Shown here one piece after another: positions 7,765-16,470 of a DNA stretch of 64,000 nucleotides. Within the stretch, counting starts at the first letter, position 1; each line of letters starts with the position of its first letter. The position numbers were made by a program, and so were the translations under genes. This stretch comes from Ktedonobacteraceae bacterium (GTDB taxonomy: Bacteria; Chloroflexota; Ktedonobacteria; Ktedonobacterales; Ktedonobacteraceae): NCBI GenBank assembly GCA_035653615.1, contig DASRBN010000030.1, forward strand, positions 1 through 64,000. Direction: 5' to 3'. Below the pieces are notes generated by a model. It did no database searches, was not told the DNA's origin, and saw nothing but the letters and a program-made list of their open reading frames with translations.

Positions 7765-9285
7765 TTATCGAGCCGGTCCTACGATGCCCAGCCACTCTTC
7801 TTTCGTTGTATGACGTTTGAGCCTGGCATTGTGCAGGATCTCGGCGCGTAATTCACCAAGCGTGCCCCAGCCTTCGGCTTCGACATCATATTTATGAATA
7901 GTTTCCTCGTTGCGTTGGCGCACCCAGATAAAGGTTTCATCCGGCAAATTGGTATATTTTTCTACCACGGCGCGCAAAATTTCGCGTGCCACATCTTCAA
8001 CAAAGCGAGGATTGGCATGCGCTTTGTTCACGATATAGAGTTCATCGGGCCGCTTGAGCAACCCGTAGTTTTCTGAACTCATCGCGCTTTCGGCGATGCC
8101 GATAAGATCTGCGGCGTCCAGATTCTCGTCAGTGCCAATCATCAGGGTAGCTCGCCCGCGCTGGTTATGAGTGGCGAGCGGCGTGAGATTGAGCATCTTG
8201 TCGATCACATCCTCGGCGAAACCCTCTTCCTGCAAGCGCACGCGAGCAAAAGAGTGAACCATATCTTGCGCACACGGGCAGGCGACCATGCCCTCGACTT
8301 CGACGCCAATCATGCGCCTGGAAGTATCTTTCGTGGCGACTGCCTGCGCCATCAAACCATACACTTCCTGGGTAGGGCGACCGGAAACCGGTGTCCACCG
8401 TTGTAGCGGGTAGGCAGTGCGAATATGCACCTCGGCACGGACGGCTTTTTGCTTCTCTACAATGGTTTTAGCCACATGTTCGGCAAGTATCTCGATTTTT
8501 GGCCAGGCGTTGGTATCGATGCCCTCCATGACTTCATCGAGCGCATCGCTGAAACGCGACATGTGAACGCCTGCCTGACTCGAATCGAGGTCGGCATAGA
8601 GATCGAATGTGGCATTGAACCACTGCTGGTTTCCCTCGCTGCCAATCAGGATGGCCTTGGTCACGCCGACCACGCCCGCACGTCCCAGCCGCACATGTAC
8701 CGTTGGCTGGCCACTTTGAATATCATGTTCAAGTGAGATGCGCAGGTCGGGTGCTAATTTTTTCACCCCTTCCCCGGAGACGGCATTCAGTAGCTGCTGA
8801 GCGGTATGCCCGGTTACAGGGTCAACGGCATCGGGAGCAATTTCCGCCAGGGGAACAAGTACAAATGCCCGCTCCGCCATACGCGGATGCGGAATAGTCA
8901 GATTATCTTCCGTAATATGTAGATCATCGTAGAAGATAATATCGATATCAATCGGGCGCGGTCCATTGCGAAATGTTGGCTGCCTGCCTATTGCCACTTC
9001 GATATCTTTCGCATATTTCAGTAATTCCGGTGCAGAAAGCGATGTCTTGCCCGCAATGACGATATTGAAAAACCGGGGCTGATCAAGGTAGCCTACCGGC
9101 TCTGTTTCATATATTGATGAAATTGCCGTGATCTCAACGACTTCCCGCAAGCGCTGTAATGCTGCTGCCAGATTTCCTCGACGATCTCCGATATTCGAAC
9201 CTAACGCCAGGTAAACTGTGTGTGTGGCGACCAGTTTGTGCCCATTCTGGGAAAACGGTGGTGAAACCGTGGTATCTATGCTCAT
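7765..9285 (-). CDS. FolK-FolE2/MptA fusion: HPPK plus GTP cyclohydrolase
   Basis: This 506-aa protein joins two pterin enzymes. Residues about 22-170 are 6-hydroxymethyl-7,8-dihydropterin pyrophosphokinase (FolK), with YLALGSNIGDRRGNL, YETEPVGYLDQPRFFN and the signature RPIDIDIIFYDD (110-121). Residues about 187-495 belong to the FolE2/MptA (COG1469) GTP cyclohydrolase family, with HMSRF (241-245), ACPCAQDMVHSF (335-346) and LATHNQRGRATL. The CPCAQ form is closer to archaeal MptA than to classical FolE2, so the product could be either dihydroneopterin triphosphate or its 2',3'-cyclic phosphate. The fusion brings the first and a late step of folate synthesis together, but not adjacent steps. 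ATG start; no other folate gene is seen in the window. Confidence 0.82.
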   Translation of the reverse strand: MSIDTTVSPPFSQNGHKLVATHTVYLALGSNIGDRRGNLAAALQRLREVVEITAISSIYETEPVGYLDQPRFFNIVIAGKTSLSAPELLKYAKDIEVAIGRQPTFRNGPRPIDIDIIFYDDLHITEDNLTIPHPRMAERAFVLVPLAEIAPDAVDPVTGHTAQQLLNAVSGEGVKKLAPDLRISLEHDIQSGQPTVHVRLGRAGVVGVTKAILIGSEGNQQWFNATFDLYADLDSSQAGVHMSRFSDALDEVMEGIDTNAWPKIEILAEHVAKTIVEKQKAVRAEVHIRTAYPLQRWTPVSGRPTQEVYGLMAQAVATKDTSRRMIGVEVEGMVACPCAQDMVHSFARVRLQEEGFAEDVIDKMLNLTPLATHNQRGRATLMIGTDENLDAADLIGIAESAMSSENYGLLKRPDELYIVNKAHANPRFVEDVAREILRAVVEKYTNLPDETFIWVRQRNEETIHKYDVEAEGWGTLGELRAEILHNARLKRHTTKEEWLGIVGPAR

Positions 9286-9560
9286 GTATAATGCAACCTC
9301 TCAAAACTTTTTCCATACCCATGTAACTAAAACATGGAGCCTGATGTCTTTCATTCCCTTATAAGTAAGATGGCTTTCGCGAGGGAAAGGGATACAACTA
9401 GAGGTTTGCGGAGCAAGTTAGTTGACATGCGAAAACAAGAGAACTACATACCTCTGCCACTGGCATAGGCGCAATCTTTACAGCGGCGGCTGTGGGCGAA
9501 CTTCTTGGCAACATTGCCGGTCGCGGTAACGCGAGGACAAAGAAAAGCTACCCTCATCCA

Positions 9561-11420
9561 TCATTTTTGAAACACCCATACATTGCTGAACATGGCCTCA
9601 GTTCCGCCGGCGCTATCTCCCGCCACCAGGAAGCCGATCAGGCCCGACGTGTAAGCGGAACCGGTTGCATCTACATAGCTCGAGACGATCAGTTGCTTGT
9701 TGATGTAAAAGCTGAATTGCGAGCCTGTTGCCACAATTAAAAACGTATTGATCTGGCCGTAGCCCTTGAGGATGGTGTTGGATGCCGTCCAGTCTATGAG
9801 CGTCAGCCAGTTCAAAGGATTGTTGCCGGATGCACGCACGAAGCGGTATTCGCCCAGGCTATTGAGTTCCAGGACGTAAAACTGGCGACCGCGTGGGCTT
9901 AGACGGAAAATCAGGCCATAGGTATCACCACGCAGCAATTGGGCCTGGGCAGTTATCACGACGTTGGAGAACGATTGGATGCTGGAGTAGCACCAGGCAG
10001 CTTCGTGCGCGGCATGTGTCTGGACATGATACCCCAGTGGTGAGAAAAAGCACTGGCTACCGTCATTCACCCAGCCGTTGCCCGGCGCTGTCATGCTATC
10101 CATGTAGAGAACGTTTCCGGCGCCAATAGCCGATGTGATGCCAGCAGTTGCTTGAGCGCGAGCCTCAGCTGCCAGTGTTGCCTGGATATGGGCCTGTCCT
10201 ATGGCGGTAGCCGTCATATCCGCGTTAATGAGTTGCTGAGCGCCCAGAGATTGCGGGCCTGTATTCGCGCCGTGATGCGATTGACGCCCCTGCCACGTCA
10301 TAAAACCTAAGGGTAATGCTATGACGAGAGATACCAGGCAAGCCAGGACAAGCAGTGCGGGCCATGGGCGACTTCTACGACGTGTGTTCTGCCTTGCGGT
10401 TGCTGAGGATACCTCGATCAGTGGCTCTTTCAATGGGATGAGCAGGGGAGTAATGAGTGGGTGCGATGATCCGAGGCCGGTCTCTGGTAGAACCTGAGTC
10501 GCGATGGATGGGACAATTACTGCTTTCTGCATAGTTTCTGCCGCTTCAGCAGAAACTTCTGAACTCGATGAAGTCGGCTCGGTGCTTGTTTGCGTATGCG
10601 CCTGTTCCTGTTGTAGAGCGTGCCACAAGGCATCCGCGAAAGCCTGCGCCTGTTGGAAGCGTTCATCCGGGTCTTTGGCCAGCGCTTTGAGAATGATCTC
10701 TTCAATAGAGGGCGGAATCTCGCTATTGAGTTCGCGTGGGGGCACAGGTTTTGATTGAATGTGTTTCAAGGAAATTGCTACAGGTGATTCGGCGGTAAAT
10801 GGCACGCGGCCCGCCAGCATCTGGTAAAGGATGATGCCGAGTGAATAAATATCGCTTCGATAATCGCTCTGTCCATTGGATTGTTCCGGGGCCATATATT
10901 CCGGGGTTCCGATCATTGCCCCCGCGGTCGTGAGCGATTCGCCGCCTGTAATTGCCTTGGCCAATCCGAAATCGACGAGGTAGGCGTAACCATCCTGGCG
11001 CAGCAGAATATTGGATGGCTTTACATCGCGATGCACTACGCCATGGTCATGCGCATATTGTAAAGCTGAGGCAATCTGGCTTATGATACTGGTGGCTTCC
11101 TCAAGCGTAAGCAGTTTGCGCTTGAACAGGTAGTCGCGCAGCGTGCTGCCCTCGACATAGGGCATCACCAGGTAGTACCAGGGACTCTGTTCGCCGAAAT
11201 CGTAGAGGGGCAGGATGTGGTTGTGGGAGAGCGCCCCAACGGATAGTGCCTCGCGCTCAAATCGACGCACGAACGATTCATCTCGTCCATAGAGTACTTT
11301 AATGGCTACCTGCCGCCGCACCCGGCGGTCATAGGCCAGGTATACTTCAGCCATACCACCCTGACCTAACCGCCTGCGCAGTTCGTATCGTCCTAATGTC
11401 AGACCTTCTATCCCCTTCAT
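9561..11420 (-). CDS. Transmembrane Ser/Thr protein kinase with extracellular LamG-like domain
   Basis: The 619-aa protein has a complete PknB-type kinase domain (about 12-270): glycine loop LGQGGMAEV, Lys41, HRDVKPSNILL with Asp132, DFG at 150-152 and an APE motif at 177-179. A Ser/Thr-rich juxtamembrane region (275-350) is followed by one membrane helix (353-375). The ~245-residue extracellular part contains a beta-rich module (RGDTYGLIFRLSPRGRQFYVLEL ... FSFYINKQLIVSS) that resembles concanavalin/LamG-like sensor domains. It probably senses a cell-surface or external ligand. It is transcribed alone; neighbours are separated by more than 200 nt. Confidence 0.85.
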   Translation of the reverse strand: MKGIEGLTLGRYELRRRLGQGGMAEVYLAYDRRVRRQVAIKVLYGRDESFVRRFEREALSVGALSHNHILPLYDFGEQSPWYYLVMPYVEGSTLRDYLFKRKLLTLEEATSIISQIASALQYAHDHGVVHRDVKPSNILLRQDGYAYLVDFGLAKAITGGESLTTAGAMIGTPEYMAPEQSNGQSDYRSDIYSLGIILYQMLAGRVPFTAESPVAISLKHIQSKPVPPRELNSEIPPSIEEIILKALAKDPDERFQQAQAFADALWHALQQEQAHTQTSTEPTSSSSEVSAEAAETMQKAVIVPSIATQVLPETGLGSSHPLITPLLIPLKEPLIEVSSATARQNTRRRSRPWPALLVLACLVSLVIALPLGFMTWQGRQSHHGANTGPQSLGAQQLINADMTATAIGQAHIQATLAAEARAQATAGITSAIGAGNVLYMDSMTAPGNGWVNDGSQCFFSPLGYHVQTHAAHEAAWCYSSIQSFSNVVITAQAQLLRGDTYGLIFRLSPRGRQFYVLELNSLGEYRFVRASGNNPLNWLTLIDWTASNTILKGYGQINTFLIVATGSQFSFYINKQLIVSSYVDATGSAYTSGLIGFLVAGDSAGGTEAMFSNVWVFQK

Positions 11421-11643
11421 CTATCCACCCCATCCGCATCGATAGATGGTTTGAAATCAGTCGCAACCATACTGTCCTCTTGCTTCTCTTGCGCCTTTTG
11501 AGCGCAAACATCTTCTATACTCAGCATACCATGAGAGAAAACAGGTGTGGTCGGCGTGTTTCGTTGCCTGGTAGAAATTTACTAGTTGCGAGTATGCGAA
11601 AAGTACCAGGCAACCATTATTTCAAATACCGGACGGCCGTGGT

Positions 11644-12456
11644 CTAACGTGCAGTCCAGTAGCGCTCGAGGTGAACTGTCTCTACCGGACGAATGCTGTG
11701 CGTATAGTTTTCCATCGCCTCAAACATAGACGTTTTATCGCCGAAATTTGGAGCAATTTGCGAAGCGTACATTTCCGCTGCTTCCTGGCGCACGGGCAGC
11801 ATTTCCGACATCTCGACCAGCGCAGGCTCCAGGGTATTGCCGAATTCCTTCAGACGCGCTTCTAAAGCCCCTTTTTGTAACACATACGGAAAGTCCTCAT
11901 AAAGTTTGACGTTTGCTCCAAGCTGAATGAGGCGATCAACCGCGGAAGTGACGATCTGGTGATCCACGTGCCGGCCCACGCCGAGAGGCGCGTACCAGAC
12001 CGCGTCGGGCAGGCGATCATGCAGAGCAACCAGGTGTTCGGCCAGTTGTCTATCAATATAGAGGTCTGATGGGTGAACTTCGCCCCCCATCAACTGGCTT
12101 TCCTGAGTATAGAACGATGGACTGCCGCGAAAAATCGCGTCGAGATAATCCAGCCAGAGATAATCAGTGTGCAGGTAATCAAGCGCCCTGGCGTCTTCTT
12201 GTCGCCGGGCAAGCACAGCATTCTGTATATCCTGGGGCCGGAATCCCATTCCCCTTAAAACCCGCTCGGCCAGAGGACTGAGAGTTATTGAATTATCGGG
12301 GATACCGGCGAAGACGGTGATGACCAGCGGGCGGAGTCCTACACTGACCTGCACTCCCAACGTGCCACCGCAGGAAAAGACGACGTCGTCGAAGTGCGGC
12401 GAGAGATAAATATGGCGATAGGTTCTGGTGATGTCATCAAGACTTTTGAGTTGCAA
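11644..12456 (-). CDS. PIG-L family deacetylase
   Basis: This 270-aa protein matches PIG-L/LmbE zinc hydrolases, which deacetylate GlcNAc-containing conjugates. SPHFDDVVFSCGG supplies the (A/P)HxDD metal and catalytic motif and GRHVDHQIV supplies the third zinc ligand. The start is TTG with GGAGG about 9 nt upstream; no in-frame ATG lies near it. The natural substrate cannot be read from the sequence: mycothiol- or bacillithiol-type thiols and surface glycans are all possible. Confidence 0.8.
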   Translation of the reverse strand: MQLKSLDDITRTYRHIYLSPHFDDVVFSCGGTLGVQVSVGLRPLVITVFAGIPDNSITLSPLAERVLRGMGFRPQDIQNAVLARRQEDARALDYLHTDYLWLDYLDAIFRGSPSFYTQESQLMGGEVHPSDLYIDRQLAEHLVALHDRLPDAVWYAPLGVGRHVDHQIVTSAVDRLIQLGANVKLYEDFPYVLQKGALEARLKEFGNTLEPALVEMSEMLPVRQEAAEMYASQIAPNFGDKTSMFEAMENYTHSIRPVETVHLERYWTAR

Positions 12457-12608
12457 CTGAATGTTCCTCCATGAAATAGATGAAATAATCTCGTTGTTAT
12501 TGCGCTACGGGTAACAGCCTCAGTATACATGACCGGGCTGAGAGTACAAAATGATACGGTTTTAATGTCCAAAAGTCCCTGTTAATACTGTAGCACGAAG
12601 CAAAAGGA

Positions 12609-13598
12609 TTATCCAGCAGGTAGCCTGACACCCTCATTCGTGCAATCGACCAGTCCATCTTTTACCAGTCCATCGATCAATTTTTGCAGCCACGGAAGGT
12701 CATCAGGACAAAATTCGGGTTTGATTTGCGGGCCGAGCGCAGTCAGGGAAATGCGCTCGTTAGCCGGTAGGGATCGCAGTTGAACGACGATACGCCCGCG
12801 AAAATAGCGGTTTGTGCTGGTAAATGGCCTCGTTTGATAGGGAGCTTTCTTTTCTGCAACCTTACGCATCTGACGGAGTACGGCGCCCGATGGGAAAAGA
12901 CTCTGCCGGCTCATTTCAGTATAGGCGCTACAGGTTTCCTGAAGAGGGCAGCGCGTGCATTGCGGGTTAGTGCTGGTGCAAATGGTCGCGCCGAGATCCA
13001 TCAGCGCCTGATTCCAGTCATAGGCTTCGCCATCAGGTAAGACCTGCTCCGCCAGCGCTAGCATCTGGTCGTTATTGAGTTTTGCTTCTGGATATTCCAG
13101 TCCCAGAAAGATGCGATGCAGCACGCGATAGATATTCGTATCGACGGTGGCCACCTGTTTGTGATAGGCAAAACAGGCTATCGCACCGGCTGTATAGCGA
13201 CCAATACCTTTCAGTTTCAGTAGATCATCGATGGTATCGGGAATGCGCCCACCATATTCGGCGATGACCTGGCGGGCAATGGATTGCAGGCGTACTGCGC
13301 GCATGTTGTAACCCAGCGGCACCCAGACTGAAATGACATCCGCGGTGGAAGCGGCGGCAAGATCGGCAAGGGTTGGAAAAGTGGCCAGGAACTGCTGATA
13401 TTTAGGCAGAACGCGATCAACCTGTGTCTGCTGGAGCATCATTTCGGACACGAGAATAGCATAGGGATCATTGGTTAATCGCCAGGGTAAATTCCTGCTT
13501 TCAGCCCTGTACCATGCCAAAAGAGAGAGATGAACCCGCGCCAGAACATCGGACGCGGGCCGTGAGAAGAAATAAGATGATGAAGATCGCTTGCCCAT
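12609..13598 (-). CDS. mutY: A/G-specific adenine glycosylase MutY (short form)
   Basis: The 329-aa base-excision enzyme removes adenine mispaired with 8-oxoguanine. It shows the catalytic-Glu segment SEMMLQQTQVDRVLPKY, the HhH motif LLKLKGIGRYTAGAIACFA, the Asp motif VDTNIYRV, and the [4Fe-4S] cluster CX6CX2CX5C in CTSTNPQCTRCPLQETC. The last ~90 residues do not look like the Nudix-like C-terminal domain of E. coli MutY that recognises 8-oxoG; they look like a winged-helix segment. No good ribosome-binding site is seen, and the start lies just after the stop of the upstream small gene, so translation may be coupled. Confidence 0.85.
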   Translation of the reverse strand: MGKRSSSSYFFSRPASDVLARVHLSLLAWYRAESRNLPWRLTNDPYAILVSEMMLQQTQVDRVLPKYQQFLATFPTLADLAAASTADVISVWVPLGYNMRAVRLQSIARQVIAEYGGRIPDTIDDLLKLKGIGRYTAGAIACFAYHKQVATVDTNIYRVLHRIFLGLEYPEAKLNNDQMLALAEQVLPDGEAYDWNQALMDLGATICTSTNPQCTRCPLQETCSAYTEMSRQSLFPSGAVLRQMRKVAEKKAPYQTRPFTSTNRYFRGRIVVQLRSLPANERISLTALGPQIKPEFCPDDLPWLQKLIDGLVKDGLVDCTNEGVRLPAG

Positions 13599-13604
13599 AA
13601 ACGA

Positions 13605-13898
13605 TTAAGGTGTAGTGCGCTGAGGCGTTGCGCTCTCCGGCTCTGCCATAGTATCTTCTGCAACAGCCTTTGCCTGTCCGCGCTTGCGCGCCATCAAAGA
13701 AAACAGCGTTTCGCCGCCTTCTTGCCAGCATCTGGAATCAGGAGCCGGGAGGTTTTCGCAGAGGATCCAGTCTTCTGCATCCCTTAGCACATGTCCCTTA
13801 ATGCATTTAGCATACATCACGTGATCGTTCAATTCAGGATCGCCCGGCTTGATGTCAGGCGAGGCAATCTTCGGTATAAAAAACTTGCACCACGGCAC
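13605..13898 (-). CDS. Hypothetical 97-aa cysteine-containing protein
   Basis: I do not recognise a family. The protein contains four cysteines (CK, AKC, ILC, SRC) spaced in a way that could bind a metal, a middle segment VMYAKCIKGHVLRDAEDWILCE, and a low-complexity Ala/Glu/Pro/Thr tail. The GTG start has GGAAGG about 10 nt upstream. It ends 6 bases before mutY on the same strand, so the two are probably one transcript. A possible extended -10 (CGCTATAAT) lies about 85 nt upstream. Confidence 0.55.
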   Translation of the reverse strand: MPWCKFFIPKIASPDIKPGDPELNDHVMYAKCIKGHVLRDAEDWILCENLPAPDSRCWQEGGETLFSLMARKRGQAKAVAEDTMAEPESATPQRTTP

Positions 13899-14041
13899 GT
13901 TTAGGCACCTTCCTTACATTCGTTTTTCTGCTCTTAAGTGAGCATTTTTATAAGTTCACTCAAACAACAGAGCTTGCGACTTATTATAGCGCATTACGAT
14001 GGTTTTAACCAGTGCAAGAATAAAAAAGGCTTATTTAGGAG

Positions 14042-15436
14042 CTAGATTTTCTGCAACACCTTGCCACGCAAACCCCTGGGTGCCTCGATATCGTAGCGGC
14101 TCAAGAGAGTAGGCAAGATATCATATATCTGGGCGTTCTCAATACGTTGTCCATTGCCGGGTCGTCGCGGGTCGTAGTAGATCATGAGGCCGTATTGGGC
14201 GTGGTTTGCGTCATCGGGTCCGGTGTCATTTTCCATCGTGTATAGTTCGCCTCCGCCCACGGTTCCTACCGAGCGCCATGCCAGGTCGGCGAAATAGACG
14301 ATCAGATCAGGCGCGACACCGCGCACGTTTTGATAGATTTGTCGCGGAATAAAGACGCGGTTCCCGAATGGTCGGCCATCAGGGCCGGGGATGGCGCGCA
14401 GTTGCTCGGCCAGGGCTGTTCGCTCGCGTTCATATTCGGCCAGTGGGATGATGCCTTCAGGTTCGCGACCTCGCACATTCATGAAGATGCGGGCGTAGTA
14501 GCCTCCCGCGCCCCATGCCTTTGTGCGTTTCCAATCTACGGCTGCCTCTTCCAATGAGATGGGGCTGGTTGGCTGCTCGCGCAACGTGAGATAGCCGGCC
14601 ATCTGGAGCCACTCGTTGATGCAAATGCCTCCCATTAATGGGCGAGCGCCATGGTCTGAAACCACCAGCACCGACGTTTCTTCTCCACAGTAGCTCAGTA
14701 ATTCACCAATGCGCTTATCGACGTGGCGGTAGTACTCGTGGATAGCCTCACTGAATGGGGAATTGGGAATGTATCCTGGATGGCGCGGGTCCATATGCTT
14801 CCAGAGCGCATGGTGAATGCGGTCGACTCCCATCTCCACCATCATGAACAGGTCTGGCTCGTACTCCGTAAGCAGGCGTGTAGCTACCGTGAAGCGCTGA
14901 TCGCACAGGGTGTAGATGTCTTTGAGGATGCGCGCTTTGTCTTCTGAACGAAAATTGGGCACATCGAGCAGGTAGTTATCGACCCACATCGCTATGCGGT
15001 CAGCCAGGTGCGGCGGCCACGTGTAGGCAACACGAGTCGAGGGGCTGAGAAAGCAGGAGACAAGCGCTCCATTGACCGGGTGTGGCGGATAGGTACCCGG
15101 TACGCTGAGAACAGCAACTTTCCAGCCTGCTTCGCTCAAGATATCCCAGAGTCGTGGTACGCGCACGGCCCTGCCATCAGCAATAGTCATGTGCTGGTAA
15201 GAGCGGTCGGCGCGGTTGCGAAAGCCATAAATGCCCAGCTCTCCCGGATCACGCCCGCTCATCATGCAGCTCCAGGCAGGCACGGTAATGGCCGGTATGC
15301 TGCTTTCTAGCAAGCCATAGCTGCCTTTTTGTACCAGCCCGGCAAGGTTTGGTAGGTCGTTACGCCATTGATCGAAGACTAGCGATGGCTCAGCGCAGTC
15401 GAGACCGATGATGATGAGGCGGGGGGACTTTGACAT
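14042..15436 (-). CDS. Alkaline-phosphatase superfamily phosphodiesterase (nucleotide pyrophosphatase type)
   Basis: This 464-aa protein has the type I phosphodiesterase/nucleotide pyrophosphatase fold. LIIIGLDCAEPS carries the first metal Asp, the nucleophile Thr sits in PAITVPAWSCMMSG, MMVEMGVDRIHHALWKHMD and VLVVSDHGARP supply further metal ligands. It has no signal peptide or membrane helix, so it acts in the cytoplasm unless exported in another way. It begins nine bases after lgt ends and is the third gene of a sulfatase-lgt-phosphodiesterase operon. The substrate is unknown. Confidence 0.78.
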   Translation of the reverse strand: MSKSPRLIIIGLDCAEPSLVFDQWRNDLPNLAGLVQKGSYGLLESSIPAITVPAWSCMMSGRDPGELGIYGFRNRADRSYQHMTIADGRAVRVPRLWDILSEAGWKVAVLSVPGTYPPHPVNGALVSCFLSPSTRVAYTWPPHLADRIAMWVDNYLLDVPNFRSEDKARILKDIYTLCDQRFTVATRLLTEYEPDLFMMVEMGVDRIHHALWKHMDPRHPGYIPNSPFSEAIHEYYRHVDKRIGELLSYCGEETSVLVVSDHGARPLMGGICINEWLQMAGYLTLREQPTSPISLEEAAVDWKRTKAWGAGGYYARIFMNVRGREPEGIIPLAEYERERTALAEQLRAIPGPDGRPFGNRVFIPRQIYQNVRGVAPDLIVYFADLAWRSVGTVGGGELYTMENDTGPDDANHAQYGLMIYYDPRRPGNGQRIENAQIYDILPTLLSRYDIEAPRGLRGKVLQKI

Positions 15437-15444
15437 CGAACCAA

Positions 15445-16455
15445 CTATCCTTTTTCGATGCCAGGCGTATTTACCCCTGTACTATTGACCCCGATTTCGC
15501 TTTCAGTACGCTGATCTTCAGATTCCGAACTGTTAACCGCTATTCCGTTGCTGCTGGCGCCGGCCTCCTCGTTTGCTAGTGCTTCTGAATCTGCTGATTC
15601 ATTAGCTACTTCGGGCTGTTCTACCTCAGCGGCAGGCTGGCGGCGGTGGCGCAGGATCAGGATGGTGGCGCTGGTGATAACGGCAAGGGCGGACAGGATA
15701 TGTACGAGATCGATGTGTGTGCCGGGGAAGTACCATGAGTCCGAACGCATGAATTCGATAAAGAAACGCCCGGTCGGGAACCAGATCAGGTACATCAAAA
15801 AAAGATCGCCATTGCGCAGGCGCGTCTTGAAACGGCGCGAGATGAAGTACAGGACGGCGAAGCCGAGCGCGTCCCAGGTGAGCTCATAGAGAAAGAGTGG
15901 TTGAAAGCGCACACTCTCCGGATAGAGCGTCAGGTTGTTATAGGGCGGAACGCGATGAGCAGGATCGATGCGCAGGCCCCAGGGGAGCGTGGTAGGCGGG
16001 CCGTACAATTCCTGGTTGATGAAGTTTCCGATGCGACCAATAGCCTGTCCAATCAGTAAGCCCAGGCCAATGCCGTCGAGGTAGATCAGTACCGGCAGTT
16101 TGCGTATGCGTAGGAATAAAAGCCCGGTGATGCCGCCTAAGATAATAGCCCCAAAGATATGAATGCCGCCATTCCATATCTCGAAAATTTTGATGGGGTT
16201 TGCCAGGTACTGCCCAACACCATTAGGTCCCGGTGGTGTCTGAATGAAGACGAAGTACAGACGGGCGCCGACGAGCGCGGGAATGAGCACCCAGAGCAGC
16301 ATTTCCCAGATGCTATTTGGGTCCTGCCCCTTGCGTGCTACATAGCTACTGGCGACCATGGTGCCAGTGAAGATAGCAAGCGTCATCGTCAGGCCATACC
16401 AGTGTATCGCGAGAGGCCCCAATTGTATCAAAATTGGACTAACAGGTGGATACAT
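15445..16455 (-). CDS. lgt: Prolipoprotein diacylglyceryl transferase Lgt
   Basis: The 336-aa membrane enzyme transfers diacylglycerol from phosphatidylglycerol to the lipobox cysteine of prolipoproteins. It has about seven hydrophobic helices and the family signature GQAIGRIGNFINQELYGPPT, plus LYPESVRFQPLFLYEL. The last ~70 residues are an acidic Ser/Glu/Asn-rich tail not found in typical Lgt (about 290 aa). It starts 15 nt after the sulfatase gene. Likely clients in this window are the LivK-like and beta-propeller lipoproteins. Confidence 0.92.
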   Translation of the reverse strand: MYPPVSPILIQLGPLAIHWYGLTMTLAIFTGTMVASSYVARKGQDPNSIWEMLLWVLIPALVGARLYFVFIQTPPGPNGVGQYLANPIKIFEIWNGGIHIFGAIILGGITGLLFLRIRKLPVLIYLDGIGLGLLIGQAIGRIGNFINQELYGPPTTLPWGLRIDPAHRVPPYNNLTLYPESVRFQPLFLYELTWDALGFAVLYFISRRFKTRLRNGDLFLMYLIWFPTGRFFIEFMRSDSWYFPGTHIDLVHILSALAVITSATILILRHRRQPAAEVEQPEVANESADSEALANEEAGASSNGIAVNSSESEDQRTESEIGVNSTGVNTPGIEKG

Positions 16456-16470
16456 AATACGTTCATGCTC

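Noticed and set aside
11396-11647. 83-codon frame in the gap between the Ser/Thr kinase and the PIG-L gene
   Set aside because: It overlaps the kinase start, has no ribosome site, and shows no recognisable pattern. I treat the gap as non-coding promoter DNA.
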